Shown in pieces: positions 41,401-52,032 of a stretch of DNA of 64,000 nucleotides (position 1 is its first letter; every line of letters starts with the position of its first letter). Position numbers and translations under genes: made by a program. A model generated the notes under the pieces. It was given only the letters and a program-made list of their open reading frames with translations. It was not told the DNA's origin and searched no databases. Source of the stretch: Plasmodium vivax (Eukaryota; Apicomplexa; Aconoidasida; Haemosporida; Plasmodiidae); assembly GCF_000002415.2 (NCBI RefSeq), contig NC_009914.1, positions 1,240,001-1,304,000 of the forward strand, given 5' to 3'.

Positions 41401-43328
41401 ACTTTTTGGCGAAGAAAAAAAAAAAAAAAAAAATCCTGCTAGATGAGCATATGTACCTTATTAGCAGTTACAATCATCATTTTTATAACCTACACGATCG
41501 ATTCTTGCCAATCTATACGTATTCCAAAATGTGCCACATAGACAGGAAAAAGGGAAACCCCCCCGGGGAGGCAATACTAAGGAAGAGGGAAAAAATGAGG
41601 AATTACACAATCGAAGCGAATGTAAAGGTAAGGCAACCACAGAGGAGGAAAAAGAAAAAGGTGGACATAGTGATGGTGCACGGACTGAGGGGAAACGCCC
41701 TCCGAACATGGAGGTTCTCCAACCTGTATCACAACAGCCCCAATTATCGCTTCTACTACCGAAATGATAATTTGAAAAGGTACGAGAAGGGAGTTACCAA
41801 CACGAAGACGGGCAGTAGTGACAGCGCGAACGAGAGCGATGATAGCACGGATGGGGGCAAACATTACGTGTGGTCCTTCCTCGATATAAACGGAAAAAAG
41901 GAAGAGGAACTTTGTAACCAATCACTCAGTGGAAGCTCCTCTTTAGAGAAAAATGAAGTGAAAGAAAAAGAGGATGAACTTTTTACCGCCATAAATAACA
42001 ACACGGACAAATTTAAAGGCAATCGAAACGTCTTCCTTTTTGACGAATCAAGTAGAGAAATAAGGAATTGCATAAAGATACGAAATAGCTTTCGCTTTGT
42101 GGCAAATGAAGATTTAATCAATATGATGTTGTTAAATTATAAGCATAATCAAAACGTCTTTTCCGTTTATGCAGATACTCGAATTATTAACAAAAATATT
42201 TTTAAGTCCATTTTTTTGAATAATAACAAATTAAAAAATGATTTGGATCTTTACAGCGATTTGCTGTCCTACCTGCTGTGGCCCGTTTATTTGTTGTTCC
42301 CCCGGAGCAGGCGCTCGAATATTTTCATTTTTAACTATCACTCCCCGTTGTACCCCGATGGGAGTTACTACGTCAAGCGGGGTCGCCGGAACGGCAGGGG
42401 GGACTCGGCGAGGCGAGACAAGCTGGAGAGGGGGGAGGGCGAAGGCGGCGAGGAGGGAAGGGAAGGCGACGAGGAGGGAAGGGGCGCAGAAAAAAAGGAG
42501 GAAAACCACCCCGAAAGGACCCGAGTGGGGCTCCTCAACGGCTCCATTAACGGAGAGGATAAGAAGGAGCCGGACAGTCAGGGGCACATGTTTTCCTACC
42601 TCAGCTCGATTAATTCCCTATTTACGAAAAAGGAGGAAAGCCACGAACAGTGTTTTAACAAGCAAAAATATTTCTACACAGACAGAATGAATCTGGAGGA
42701 GTTGTCCATTTTTCTTTTAAAAAAATTAAAAGGCATAAACATAGGAAGGCATAATGACATTATATTTATTGCTCATTCCATGGGGGGGTTATTAACACAG
42801 TACGTATTGCTAAAAAATGATGACATTTTGCGGAGGACCAAATTTGTATTTTTTTACGCCTCTCCCCATTTTGGCTCTCCCCTTTCCTCGACGGCCTTTT
42901 TATTTAAAACCTTTTTATCGCCCTATGTGTATCAGCTCAATGACTACGATTCGACGCTCAGCAATTTGCAGTACTCCTTCAGGGAAAGGATAAAGGACTC
43001 AACCGTCAAGGTTTATTCCTTCTCCGAGTCGGAGAAAACGCCCTTGCCGATTATAGGTATGGCCACGTACATGGGGGTGAAGTACCTCGATATGTGAAGC
43101 GTTGCACACCCATGGGTGGGTAACACATCCTGCCGCTCTTTCCCCCCCCTCTCTGCAGGCGTGCACACAATGATCGTCCCAAGCGTCAGCTCCTATTTGA
43201 ACTACTCCAAAATGTTTACAATCATCAAGGACTGCAATCATCTCGAAATAAGCAAGTTAAACAGCGAGGATGACGTGAAGTACCATTATTTGAATAGGGC
43301 AATACGGGAAGTGCTGCGGGCGAAATAG
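38499..43328 (+). CDS. SERAC1-like alpha/beta hydrolase (two exons)
   Basis: A serine-esterase-type protein of 1575 residues. The exons are 38499-43056 and 43159-43328, with a 102-bp intron that splits a Gly codon (G|GC) and gives PLPIIGVHTMIVP. The hydrolase signature is confined to the last third. VHGLRGN (His1061) begins the first strand and oxyanion region. AHSMGG (Ser1427) is the nucleophile elbow. CNHLEISK (His1547), encoded in exon 2, fits the catalytic His, as in the NHxxIxK ends of SERAC1-type proteins. The acid residue is not identified. About 1060 residues precede the domain: basic at the start, helical, with an LPSVSLPTL-like repeat (about 693-740) and a GDLQSG repeat (about 892-922). 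Another insert splits the hydrolase core between about 1090 and 1400. Substrate is unknown; SERAC1 relatives act on phospholipids. The unspliced frame would stop at 43097 and lose the His. Confidence 0.88.
40576..40720 (+). repeat. In-frame coding repeat, 15-bp units encoding LPSVS / LPTLN
   Basis: About nine degenerate 15-bp units inside the hydrolase gene encode Leu-Pro-Ser/Thr pentapeptides. Confidence 0.8.
41172..41264 (+). repeat. In-frame coding repeat, 18-bp units encoding GDLQSG
   Basis: About five 18-bp units in the hydrolase gene encode GDLQSG, GDVRSG and GRDLQS-type hexapeptides. Confidence 0.8.
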
Positions 43329-45031
43329 GGGGAGAGGGGCAACCCACTTCTCCGTCACCTGTTAGTGCGCCCTATTCCGACTTTCCTGCCGAATTGACGA
43401 CTGCGCGTTTGCAAATCGTCCCGCTTGTCCGTCTCGAATTTGCCCTTTTTTGAGTCCCCTTCGATTTATCCATTTTGTTTTATTTTAAAATTTTATTTTT
43501 TGTGTGTGTAAACATATAAGAGGTTTATTAAATGATTTGTCTTAAAATTGCCCCCTTTTTTACATGTTTTGCATTTTATTTCCCCCCTTAATAATCCCAT
43601 TTTTTTAAAAAAAAACGTCGTGTTGGTCTTTTCCACGTGGGACATTTTCCCCCCTGCCATTTTTTTTTTTTTTTTTGTGGCATTTATTTTTACTTTTAAG
43701 AATTATTTGGCCAATTTTTCTTTCCCTCAATGGTATTTCATGGGTGGGAAAATATCGCGGCATTGGTTCCTCCCTTTTCACTTCTCCCTTACGATTTCCT
43801 TTGTTTTACAAAAGGGGTGTACTCACCGAGCAAGCGCTGCACCGCGTGAACACACCATTTGTTGATAGCCCCCTGGGTGGGGAGCCTCTGATTAATGCGT
43901 GCGCTAAATAACATATGTGTGGGCATATGGTTAGGCGGCAGGGGGGGAAATGGCAAATACACACAACCCTTATTTTCACCATGTGTAGGTTGCCCCCCTG
44001 TGGGAAAAGTACCCAGCTGATGAGGCGCACATCGGGGTGTTATCTTTCCCTCCGGGCTCTTCAGCAAACGTGGCCGCAGTGCTCCCCAGCTAAACATCAG
44101 CGTCAATACCGATGTCGTGTTAAACGTTACGTGTACGTAACCATTCCCTGCGTTAGGCACGTTTGAGGCGTTTACGCTGCCTAATCAAATACCCAATGGT
44201 TCGCCGCTAAACTGGGAACCGCTTAGCCTTACCGCTTACCCGCGCTGTGTAAAGGCGAGGCTGCCCGGCGCACTCACTTTACAGGTGTGTTGCTATGCCG
44301 CCGATACAAACGTTGTAGCTGCATTTTATGGGCACAACGGGAGGGGAGGCATCCAAAAGGTTGTTCACCTCGCATTGGGCGTATCAGCAACAGGGCCTTC
44401 ATGTGAATTATACAAAACGGGTGAGGATAAACGCAGCAAAAAGGGGGGTGATAAAATAAACATGCACAGAAAATGAAGAGAGTTCCCATACGGGGAAGGG
44501 GAAAAAAAACTCCTTCGCAAAAATGATTGTCAAGTTACGGGCGCATCTTATCAAAAGGTCACACAAAACGGACGGAACAAAAACGAACTTAATTAGAAAA
44601 TGAACGTTACAAATAATGTACAGGGGTGAGGAGATGTTTTTTTTTTTTTCCGAAAAAAGGCAGTAATTTGATGCGGTCATACGAATGCTTTTTTTTTTTG
44701 CACACTGCACTTTTGGAGATTCTTCCCAATTTAATTTACATTTTTTTTGAGGAATGGAAAGGAGGGGAAAATCAATACGAGCAAAACGGGGATACACTCA
44801 CCTCACACGTACGGTTGTACCTATACGCATATCCATACGCCGCGCCCGTGCTGCGAAAATGACCCTCTAAAAGGCGTATAATTTTGGAGGAAAAAATAAA
44901 CTTTAATTCGCTATTTTTCACGGCTAAAATTATGAAGGTGATTGTTGTGCTCCTTCATCTGCCTCCACTTCTTCCCCTTCTCCTTCCTCCGTTGATGCAT
45001 TTTTTGTAGGATCATCAAATGCAGATTCATC
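43329..45031. other. Intergenic between convergent hydrolase and zinc-finger genes
   Basis: No gene is seen. AT-rich sequence with T runs (43480-43500, 43659-43676, 44636-44650, 44690-44699) fits two 3' UTRs. Short open frames here are low-complexity. Confidence 0.6.
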
Positions 45032-48000
45032 CTAGCACGTGTCATTTGCATTGTTCCCATCTTCGTTAGGCCTATGTTGGTACTCCTCGCTGCCCAAGAG
45101 GCTATCCCTGGGGGGTGAGCGGTTACCATTCTGCCCCTCCTCCGTATCGTTGCTGTTGCAAGGCGGGCCATAATTGATGCTGGCGTTGTAGGGGTGCTGA
45201 CTGTGGGGGTAGCTCTGCCCATTGATGTAGCTCTGCCCATTGATGCAACTCTGCCCATTGATGTGGCTCTGGCTGTGCACACCGCTTTGGTTACCGCTGT
45301 AGTGGTTGTCTCCGCCATACGGTTGGACGTCGCCATACTGCTGTGCGTCGATATACACCTGGCCGTCGCTATACAGATGGCCGCCTCCGTACAGTTGGCA
45401 GCCTCCATACGATTGACCACCGCTATACATCTGGCTGCCGCTATACAGTTGACCACCGCTAAAGTGCTCTACATCGCCATAGTAATGGTTGCTGCCATAA
45501 TGGGGGGCCGAGCCATACGGTTGGACGCTATCACAATGGGGGGTGCCGTTATAGGGGTTCACACTGTTATACGGTTGCACAGCGTCATGGGGGTATGCAC
45601 CCTCATAGGAGTATGCGCCATCATAGGGGTATGCACCACCATAGGCGTATTCACCATCATAGGTGTATAGGCAGTCGTACGGGTAGTTGCTGCTGTGATG
45701 GTAGCTGATGCTGTAGGGGTAGCTACTATAGGGGTAGATAACGTACGCGCTGCTGCTGCTGTTGTAGGGGTGGCTACTGCTGCTGTGTGTGTGGCCGTTA
45801 CTGCTGTGTGCGTGGCTATTGCTGCTGTGCGTGTGGCTATTGCTGTTGTGTGTGAGGCCGTTACTGCTGTGCGCGAGGCCGTTACTGCTGTGCGCGAGGC
45901 CGTTACTGCTGTAGGCGTTCCCGCCACCATATATGTAGTTGCTATACGGGTGCTGGTACGTGTACACCTGGTTGCTATAGTACGCCTGATTGGAGCCATA
46001 AGCCGGATGGTTCGCATAAACGTGGTTACTGTAAACCTGGTTGGTACACACCTGGTTGGTGCACAACTGATTCGTGTAGACATGGTTGTTGTAATTCCTG
46101 TAGTTCTTGAAGGGAGCATTGTTCGCTCTCCTTTCATAATTTCTGTGCGAGCTGTAGGGCAGGTGGGGGTTTCTCTTCCTTTTCTCCCTGCCGCCGTTTT
46201 GGGAAATTTGCGTTTCTTGCAGGTTTGGGTTTTCCCCGTGGGAGCCGCCGCCACCATTTTGGCTGCCACGATCCATTTGGTTGCTTCCTCCATTTTGGCT
46301 GCTACGATCCATTTGGTTGCTACCGCTCATCGGGTCGTTTCCGCCCCTTTGACTGCTCCCACCCTCTGGACCACTTCCGCCCGTTTCCCCGCTCCCACTG
46401 TTATCGCCACTCAGTTCGTTGTCGTCGCTCACGCCGTTCCTGCTATTGTTGTTTCCGCTTAACGAACCAGCAGGAGGATCCGATCTGTCATTGTGTGCCA
46501 TATTCGATGCGGAAGAAGATCCACTGTTTCCATTCTGCACGCAGGTGTCATTCGTATTTGGCTGTGTGATGGAGATTCCCTGGTGGCTACTACCCAGTGG
46601 GGCATTAGACGAGGTGGAGCTTCTCTCCTGCCTGTTGTTGTTCCCTTGCGCGTTAGCAGATTGGTTTCCACTGCTGTGCATGATAGCAGATTGGTTTCCA
46701 CTGATGTGCACGTTAGCAGATTGGTTTCCACTGCTGTACACGTTAGCCGTGTTGCTTCCCCCACTTTGGTTATTCAAAATTTTTTTTCTGGGCTGGTTCA
46801 CGCATGGATGCAATTTGGCCGATCTGTTATGCGGGCGATTGGTCGATCGCAGGGTTATTGGTACCACGGCACTGAATACGGATTGGCCGTTCGCACCCTC
46901 TGTGCTCGGGGAGTGGTGCGCTCGGTTGTTGCGGGCGGTGGGCGCGTCAGTTGTGTTTACCGCTTGGTTTGCTTCCCCGTCTGCTGCTCTGCATGGTTGT
47001 CCGTTCGCCGCATGGTTTGCCCCCCCATTTGCTGCTCTGCATGCCTCCTCGGTTTTCCCTCCACCCAGCGCCGAAGCGGACAACTCCGCGGGCAGGACGG
47101 GCGTCTGGCTAGCCATGTTCAAGCTGTTCATCTCCACCTTCAAATAACTATAGCAGTTGTTTCTGTTCGCGAAAACATTGCTTACGTTGTAGTTGTAATA
47201 GCTGAAGTTATTCACCAGCGTATTCAAGGGGTATACGGGTGGGGCATACAACAGATCGTTGCTGGTATTTCCGTTGCTCTTCTCATATTTTGCCTTTGTT
47301 CTATGGGCACCCCTGTTGCAAACGTTGCTGTAAGTTTCTTTAGGTCTAGGTAGGACGTTCTGCATGTGGAGAGAATTATTCGTGTGGTTGTAGTTTGTGT
47401 GGGAACATCTGGCTGCGCTTTCAAAATTTCGATTTGATGGATTCTGGTCAGGTGTACTGTAGGTGTTGTTAAATGGGCGGTGCGAACTTTTGCAGGGGAA
47501 ACTTCTATGCGGGATGTCACTGCAGTTTTGGTTTTCTCCTCTTGTCTTTACTCTACCGTTCGTGGTCTGTTCTTTCGGCTCGTTGTGTTCTCCCTGTGCG
47601 TCTCCATTTTTCGCTCTTGCCTCCGGGGCGTTGCCGCTGCCACTTCCGCTGGCCACGCTGCTGTTATGTGTGTCCTCGTTGTTGATTAGCTCCACGCCGT
47701 TTTTCAAATCGCCTATGTCGCAGTTTCCATAAAGTGTTACGTTCCCCCCGCTACTGCAAATGGCCGCGCCCCCGCCGACCCCATAGTTCGAGGCGCCTCC
47801 GGAGTGGTCCAAACCCTCCAAATTCTTTGCGTACCTACTTGCCATATTAAACTTCTTATATTTGTAATTAAAATTCTTTGGGCCGTAGTTGCTAGATGTG
47901 CTCGCCGTGGGGTGGCCAGCCAATTTGCTCAGGAGCGGATTCTTCTTTTCGTCATTCCTCGTTCTGTCGCCCTCCGTTCTTTGGCCATCCCTTCTGTCGC

Positions 48001-51000
48001 TCTCCCTTATGTCGCCCTCCCTTCTGTACTGATTCTTCAGCATAAAAATGGGGTTCCTCTGGATGTCATTTCCGCTCTCCTTGAAAATTCCAAATGAGGT
48101 GTATCTGTCCCCTCCCCTTGGGCAATTATTTGCGTAGCGTCGTTGGATGTTGTTTTCTCCGTCGGTCACCTTCGAATAGCTGTCTATTTCATTTGTGGGT
48201 CTGGTGCACCTGTGTTCGTTTAGCGCTTGGCGTTCTTGTTCCTGGTCGCGGTCTCTCTGCTTTTCGTTGCCTCCTCTGCCATTCGCACTTTCGTCGCCAT
48301 TATCACCGCCACCCTCATCGACACGGTCCACACTGCCGCTCTCCTTTTTATCCCCTTCAAAGCTGCCTCGTGTCTCACTTCGCCTTCTTTGCGGATCTTC
48401 TTCTACCGGGGCATTCCCCACCTCAAAGCTTTCAAACTTTTTGTCGTCTTCCTTTTTTACTTCCACTTCTCGGGGGGCAGTCCCTTGGCTTTCTTCCCCC
48501 AGTTGGCCATTATTTTCTTCCTCTGCTTGCCCGCGACTCTCTCCCTGGCAGTCCTGGTTACACCCCTCATGGGACTTATTTGGATTGCTCTTCCCACTCG
48601 TCTCGCCTCCCCCCTCGCTGCTACTTCTCCCACTGGACATGTCCTCGCTGCTGTGATCCAGAACCTCAGCGGAAGTTCCCTCATTCTTTTCCCCTCCACT
48701 TGTAGCTTCCCTCAACATTTTGTAATCACCATCATTCGTATCACCACTATGGGATGCCTTTCCAACAGGGTGTTGTTCCTCATTTGGGTTCAACTCGATT
48801 TCTTCATTCTGCATCTCTAAGGATTCTCTCCTGTGAGCCAAATTTTGATTCTTCTCGGAAAGGGGCTCATCACCCGGCGAGCTATTTTGGCTTTCCGCTC
48901 TTTGTTCTGGTTTGCTCTCCTCGCCTGAGCAGTTTCTTGAGCAGTTTCTTGCGCCGTTTCCCGTGTCGCTTCCAATGCCACCTTCCACCACGTCGTCCCT
49001 CTGTATCTTTTCCCCATTTCCTTCGAGCTCCACACTGATACTACTGCCCGTGCCCGAAACTGCGTGATGTACATTTGGTGTGTCCTCACGGGGTGCGTTC
49101 TCCTTGTCCGCCTCTTCTCTCGCTTCTGCCTTGAAATTTTGTTCCTCCCTTGGATCTTCCCTCTCATCGGGATAATTCGCACCGCTACCATGGCTGTTCT
49201 TTGCCCCATCTGACTGCTCCTTCCTCTCGCAAACGGTGAGCACAGCATGAGTTTCCTTCTCCTGGTTTGTGCAACTCTGAGCAGCACTGGTATGGTAGAC
49301 CTGGGCAAGTTCATTCGTACTTTCTCTTTTTTCTGGTTTGCACATTTGGTCTGGAAGGGCAGCTCTCTTATCTGCAGAGGTCGTTTGCGCGTTTGAGTTC
49401 TCTTCAGTGGGGGCGGCCGCACGGGTGTCCCTATGGTACCTACTTCCGCTGCTGAATGTGTTGGCGAATGCGTTGCCAAATCCGCTGCTGAGCGCGTTGC
49501 CGAACGCGTTGCTAAATCCGCTACTAAATCCGCTACCGAATCCGCTGCCGAATCCGTTGTGGCCGCCGCTCTCATTCCAATTGCTCCAGTCACTCCTGTC
49601 TACATTCTCCTTTCTGCTTCTCCCACTGAGCATGTTCAAAATGTACTCGGGACATTCTCCCTTATTCTTCAAATCATGGAAAGAGAATTTCTGGCTGGCC
49701 TTACCTTTTGGAGAGAATTTTTCAAGTTCGGTTTTTCTGTAGTTTCTTTGTCTCAGTTCTGCCTGCCCATGTGCATGTCTACATTTGTCTCCAGAGGGAC
49801 ATGTACCTTCCTTGTCAAAATATTTGCAAAGCTTCGTTTTAAAGTAATCCGGTGTTGCCCTCAATTCTCCCTCTCCATGAGCGTAAACACAATTTGGGTT
49901 CCTGCACTCATTTTTTAACCACAGCTGGCAAATTTTCGTCTTCATCAAATTCATGCAACTTCGCAAAGTATCAGCTGAGTGTGCATATGAGCAGTTGTCT
50001 CCTTTCTGGCACAGCCCTTTTTTTAAAAATGGGCACAGCTTTATTCTGTAATACTGGTCGTGTATTTTTTCTTTCCCTTTGGGGTAGTAGCGGTCCTTTG
50101 GAAGGGCTCCAATTCTCATGCCTTGTTCTTTGTTTCCCAGGGGGTGCACATAAGGGGGCACTACATGATGGTGTTGCACACTTGCGGCGTTCATGCGCAG
50201 GTCGTTTTTGGATCGCCCACTTGGCGAAATAAACGAAATGTGCGTCTGTGCTTTCTTCGAGTTGGCGCCCGGCTGCTCCTGGTATTCGGCCTGCTGCGTT
50301 GGATGCGTTGGATGCGTTGGATGCGTTGGATGCTGCTGTTGCTGCTGATGCTGATGCTGATGCTGGCTGCTTAACCCATTTGGGGGGGGAGCTATGCTCA
50401 CATAGGCGTAGCTGCCACAACCGCTGCCGTTGTTCGCACTGCTGTTGGCACCACTGACGGCACTGTTCGTTCCTCCACTCGAGGGGTACACGTTCCTCCC
50501 GTCGATCTGATCCGCACAGTTCTTTTCATACGGAGAGTACTTGCCAAAACTGGGGACATTGCTATTCTTGACAATCCTCTGGTTGAAGAAATTTGGCTCG
50601 AAATAGGACCTTTTAACATACGCAGGGTTATTTTCCCCACTGTCTACATTTCCTGTTTTCTTCCTATCGATGTTGCTCGCGGAACAGCTCGTGTATCTTT
50701 CGATGTGATGCCCATTTTGGTTACTTTCTACAACGTCATTATGTTCTCTATCTGTACATTTTAAAAGTTTTTTATTTGAAGGGATGTTATTTTCTTTCCT
50801 CTCATCATCGTGGCAACTCACCTGATCTTTCGCGTCGTTTTGTTCTTCTCGTGCGGTTTGCTCATTTGAAGAAATGGCCATTTTCGACGGTTCTCTCCTG
50901 ATGTAAGTTCTGCTGGTCGTTTGGTCTACATTACTAGCGCTGCTGCAATTGGGGGGTGTTTCATTCGAGAGGTTCGCTTGGTGATGTTCGGAGTTGGTTC

Positions 51001-51550
51001 CATTTGGGGGGCCCTGCGTAGCGGCAAGCTGATCGGTTAGCCTCTCTCTTTGTCTTTTGCTTTTCTTCTCGCTTGGCCGCTCATCATGTCTCTCTCCCTT
51101 CATCTCTCCTTTCATCTCTCCCTTCATCTCTCCCTTCATCTCTCCCTTCATCTCTCCCTTCATCTCTCCCTTCATCTCTCCTTTCTTCTCTCCTTTCCTC
51201 TCGCATTGCCCCTCTCCATCCCCCTTCCCTCTGGGTGGATCCCTTTCCGACAGCTCCGCGCCAACCATTCCTTTCATTTCTCCCTTGCAGACTTTCCCCA
51301 AATCGTTCTTAACTTCATTTGCGTCTTCATTAATTCTTTTTAAGTTCGTTTTTTTTTTATTCTTCTCAAGCGCAGTGTGTTGCTTGTTTTTGGCACCACA
51401 CCCCGGTTTGCTCTCAAAGGACAAGCGCGCTTCTTTACCTACATTTGATTCTTCTCCCTTCACCATTTTGCAGTTTCCTTCTTGGTCATGTGTATTGTCT
51501 GGCTGCGCCATACTGGGGTTGCTATTTTTGTGGGAGGTCTCCTCAGCCAT
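45032..51550 (-). CDS. CCCH-type zinc-finger protein with very long low-complexity tail
   Basis: A probable RNA-binding protein of 2172 residues. The start at 51550 (MAEETSHKN) is preferred. The frame continues to an ATG at 51757, but the added 69 residues come from GT/CT-rich sequence typical of UTR. Three tandem CCCH fingers lie at about 500-600: CPFLKKGLC-x5-C-x3-H, CQLWLKNEC-x4-C-x3-H and CKYFDKEGTC-x5-C-x3-H, each followed by a basic or Leu-Arg tail. They are spaced closely, as in mRNA-binding CCCH proteins. Before them are a GEMK repeat (about 122-152) and a His/Gln/Pro/Thr stretch (about 393-421). The last 1500 residues are low-complexity, rich in Asn, Ser, Gly, Glu, Gln and Tyr, ending in Tyr/Gly-rich units that resemble prion-like domains. 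A role in mRNA stability or translation control is inferred from the fingers; targets are unknown. Confidence 0.9.
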   Translation of the reverse strand: MAEETSHKNSNPSMAQPDNTHDQEGNCKMVKGEESNVGKEARLSFESKPGCGAKNKQHTALEKNKKKTNLKRINEDANEVKNDLGKVCKGEMKGMVGAELSERDPPRGKGDGEGQCERKGEKKGEMKGEMKGEMKGEMKGEMKGEMKGEMKGERHDERPSEKKSKRQRERLTDQLAATQGPPNGTNSEHHQANLSNETPPNCSSASNVDQTTSRTYIRREPSKMAISSNEQTAREEQNDAKDQVSCHDDERKENNIPSNKKLLKCTDREHNDVVESNQNGHHIERYTSCSASNIDRKKTGNVDSGENNPAYVKRSYFEPNFFNQRIVKNSNVPSFGKYSPYEKNCADQIDGRNVYPSSGGTNSAVSGANSSANNGSGCGSYAYVSIAPPPNGLSSQHQHQHQQQQQHPTHPTHPTHPTQQAEYQEQPGANSKKAQTHISFISPSGRSKNDLRMNAASVQHHHVVPPYVHPLGNKEQGMRIGALPKDRYYPKGKEKIHDQYYRIKLCPFLKKGLCQKGDNCSYAHSADTLRSCMNLMKTKICQLWLKNECRNPNCVYAHGEGELRATPDYFKTKLCKYFDKEGTCPSGDKCRHAHGQAELRQRNYRKTELEKFSPKGKASQKFSFHDLKNKGECPEYILNMLSGRSRKENVDRSDWSNWNESGGHNGFGSGFGSGFSSGFSNAFGNALSSGFGNAFANTFSSGSRYHRDTRAAAPTEENSNAQTTSADKRAALPDQMCKPEKRESTNELAQVYHTSAAQSCTNQEKETHAVLTVCERKEQSDGAKNSHGSGANYPDEREDPREEQNFKAEAREEADKENAPREDTPNVHHAVSGTGSSISVELEGNGEKIQRDDVVEGGIGSDTGNGARNCSRNCSGEESKPEQRAESQNSSPGDEPLSEKNQNLAHRRESLEMQNEEIELNPNEEQHPVGKASHSGDTNDGDYKMLREATSGGEKNEGTSAEVLDHSSEDMSSGRSSSEGGGETSGKSNPNKSHEGCNQDCQGESRGQAEEENNGQLGEESQGTAPREVEVKKEDDKKFESFEVGNAPVEEDPQRRRSETRGSFEGDKKESGSVDRVDEGGGDNGDESANGRGGNEKQRDRDQEQERQALNEHRCTRPTNEIDSYSKVTDGENNIQRRYANNCPRGGDRYTSFGIFKESGNDIQRNPIFMLKNQYRREGDIRESDRRDGQRTEGDRTRNDEKKNPLLSKLAGHPTASTSSNYGPKNFNYKYKKFNMASRYAKNLEGLDHSGGASNYGVGGGAAICSSGGNVTLYGNCDIGDLKNGVELINNEDTHNSSVASGSGSGNAPEARAKNGDAQGEHNEPKEQTTNGRVKTRGENQNCSDIPHRSFPCKSSHRPFNNTYSTPDQNPSNRNFESAARCSHTNYNHTNNSLHMQNVLPRPKETYSNVCNRGAHRTKAKYEKSNGNTSNDLLYAPPVYPLNTLVNNFSYYNYNVSNVFANRNNCYSYLKVEMNSLNMASQTPVLPAELSASALGGGKTEEACRAANGGANHAANGQPCRAADGEANQAVNTTDAPTARNNRAHHSPSTEGANGQSVFSAVVPITLRSTNRPHNRSAKLHPCVNQPRKKILNNQSGGSNTANVYSSGNQSANVHISGNQSAIMHSSGNQSANAQGNNNRQERSSTSSNAPLGSSHQGISITQPNTNDTCVQNGNSGSSSASNMAHNDRSDPPAGSLSGNNNSRNGVSDDNELSGDNSGSGETGGSGPEGGSSQRGGNDPMSGSNQMDRSSQNGGSNQMDRGSQNGGGGSHGENPNLQETQISQNGGREKRKRNPHLPYSSHRNYERRANNAPFKNYRNYNNHVYTNQLCTNQVCTNQVYSNHVYANHPAYGSNQAYYSNQVYTYQHPYSNYIYGGGNAYSSNGLAHSSNGLAHSSNGLTHNSNSHTHSSNSHAHSSNGHTHSSSSHPYNSSSSAYVIYPYSSYPYSISYHHSSNYPYDCLYTYDGEYAYGGAYPYDGAYSYEGAYPHDAVQPYNSVNPYNGTPHCDSVQPYGSAPHYGSNHYYGDVEHFSGGQLYSGSQMYSGGQSYGGCQLYGGGHLYSDGQVYIDAQQYGDVQPYGGDNHYSGNQSGVHSQSHINGQSCINGQSYINGQSYPHSQHPYNASINYGPPCNSNDTEEGQNGNRSPPRDSLLGSEEYQHRPNEDGNNANDTC
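45210..45930 (-). repeat. In-frame degenerate coding repeats at the C-terminus of the CCCH protein
   Basis: Successive families of 18-21 bp units encode AHSSNGL, AYPYDG, LYSGGQ and SYINGQ. They shift type along the gene and form a Tyr/Ser/Asn/Gly-rich tail. Confidence 0.85.
51094..51185 (-). repeat. In-frame 12-bp coding repeat encoding GEMK
   Basis: Seven or more GAGATGAAGGGA units, nearly identical, near the N-terminus of the CCCH protein. The plus strand reads as TTCATCTCTCCC. Confidence 0.9.
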
Positions 51551-51991
51551 GATGTTCTCTTTTGGGGAAAAACGGGTTGGCCTCCGTTCGGGCGTAAAGT
51601 GGAGCAGCAGCACGCGTGCGCAGGAGTGTCCGTGTGGGTAAGTTTCTCTCTCTATATATGTGTGTGTGAGTGTCTCTCTATGCGTATGTGTGCGTCTCTC
51701 TATGCGCGCGTGTGCTTGCACGAAAGTTGCCTTGCCTTGGTTGCGGAGCGGGGCCACCGGTCAGATATGCGCCGTGCACGCAGGGGTAGGTACGTATGTG
51801 TATATATGTATGTACGTACGTACGTATGTATGTGTACAGGTATATATGCACGTGCATGTGCACGCTCACACGCATAGGAGGGGCAGGCGGGACAAAACTG
51901 CTCACACAGACGAATCCTCAAGGGGCTTACAGGTAACGCTGTGCATAAATCTGGGGGTTAACGTGGAAGCTAAAAAAAAAAAAAAAAAAAA

Positions 51992-52032
51992 AGGCAGGCA
52001 GGCAGGCAGGCAGGAATGAATGAATGAATGAA
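51992..52032. repeat. Adjacent AGGC and AATG microsatellites
   Basis: Five AGGC units (51992-52012) are followed at once by AATG units (52014-52032), just after a poly(A) run of about 20. Confidence 0.95.

Noticed and set aside
45194..48820. Several plus-strand open frames of 150-290 codons opposite the CCCH gene
   Set aside because: They mirror the low-complexity coding repeats of the minus strand (Val/Ala/Ile-rich or Phe/Leu-rich) and have no domain; the CCCH frame explains the sequence.
51551..51757. Longer start for the CCCH protein at 51757
   Set aside because: The added 69 residues are His/Arg/Thr-rich and come from a CT/GT-type repeat leader; MAEETSHKN at 51550 is a better start.
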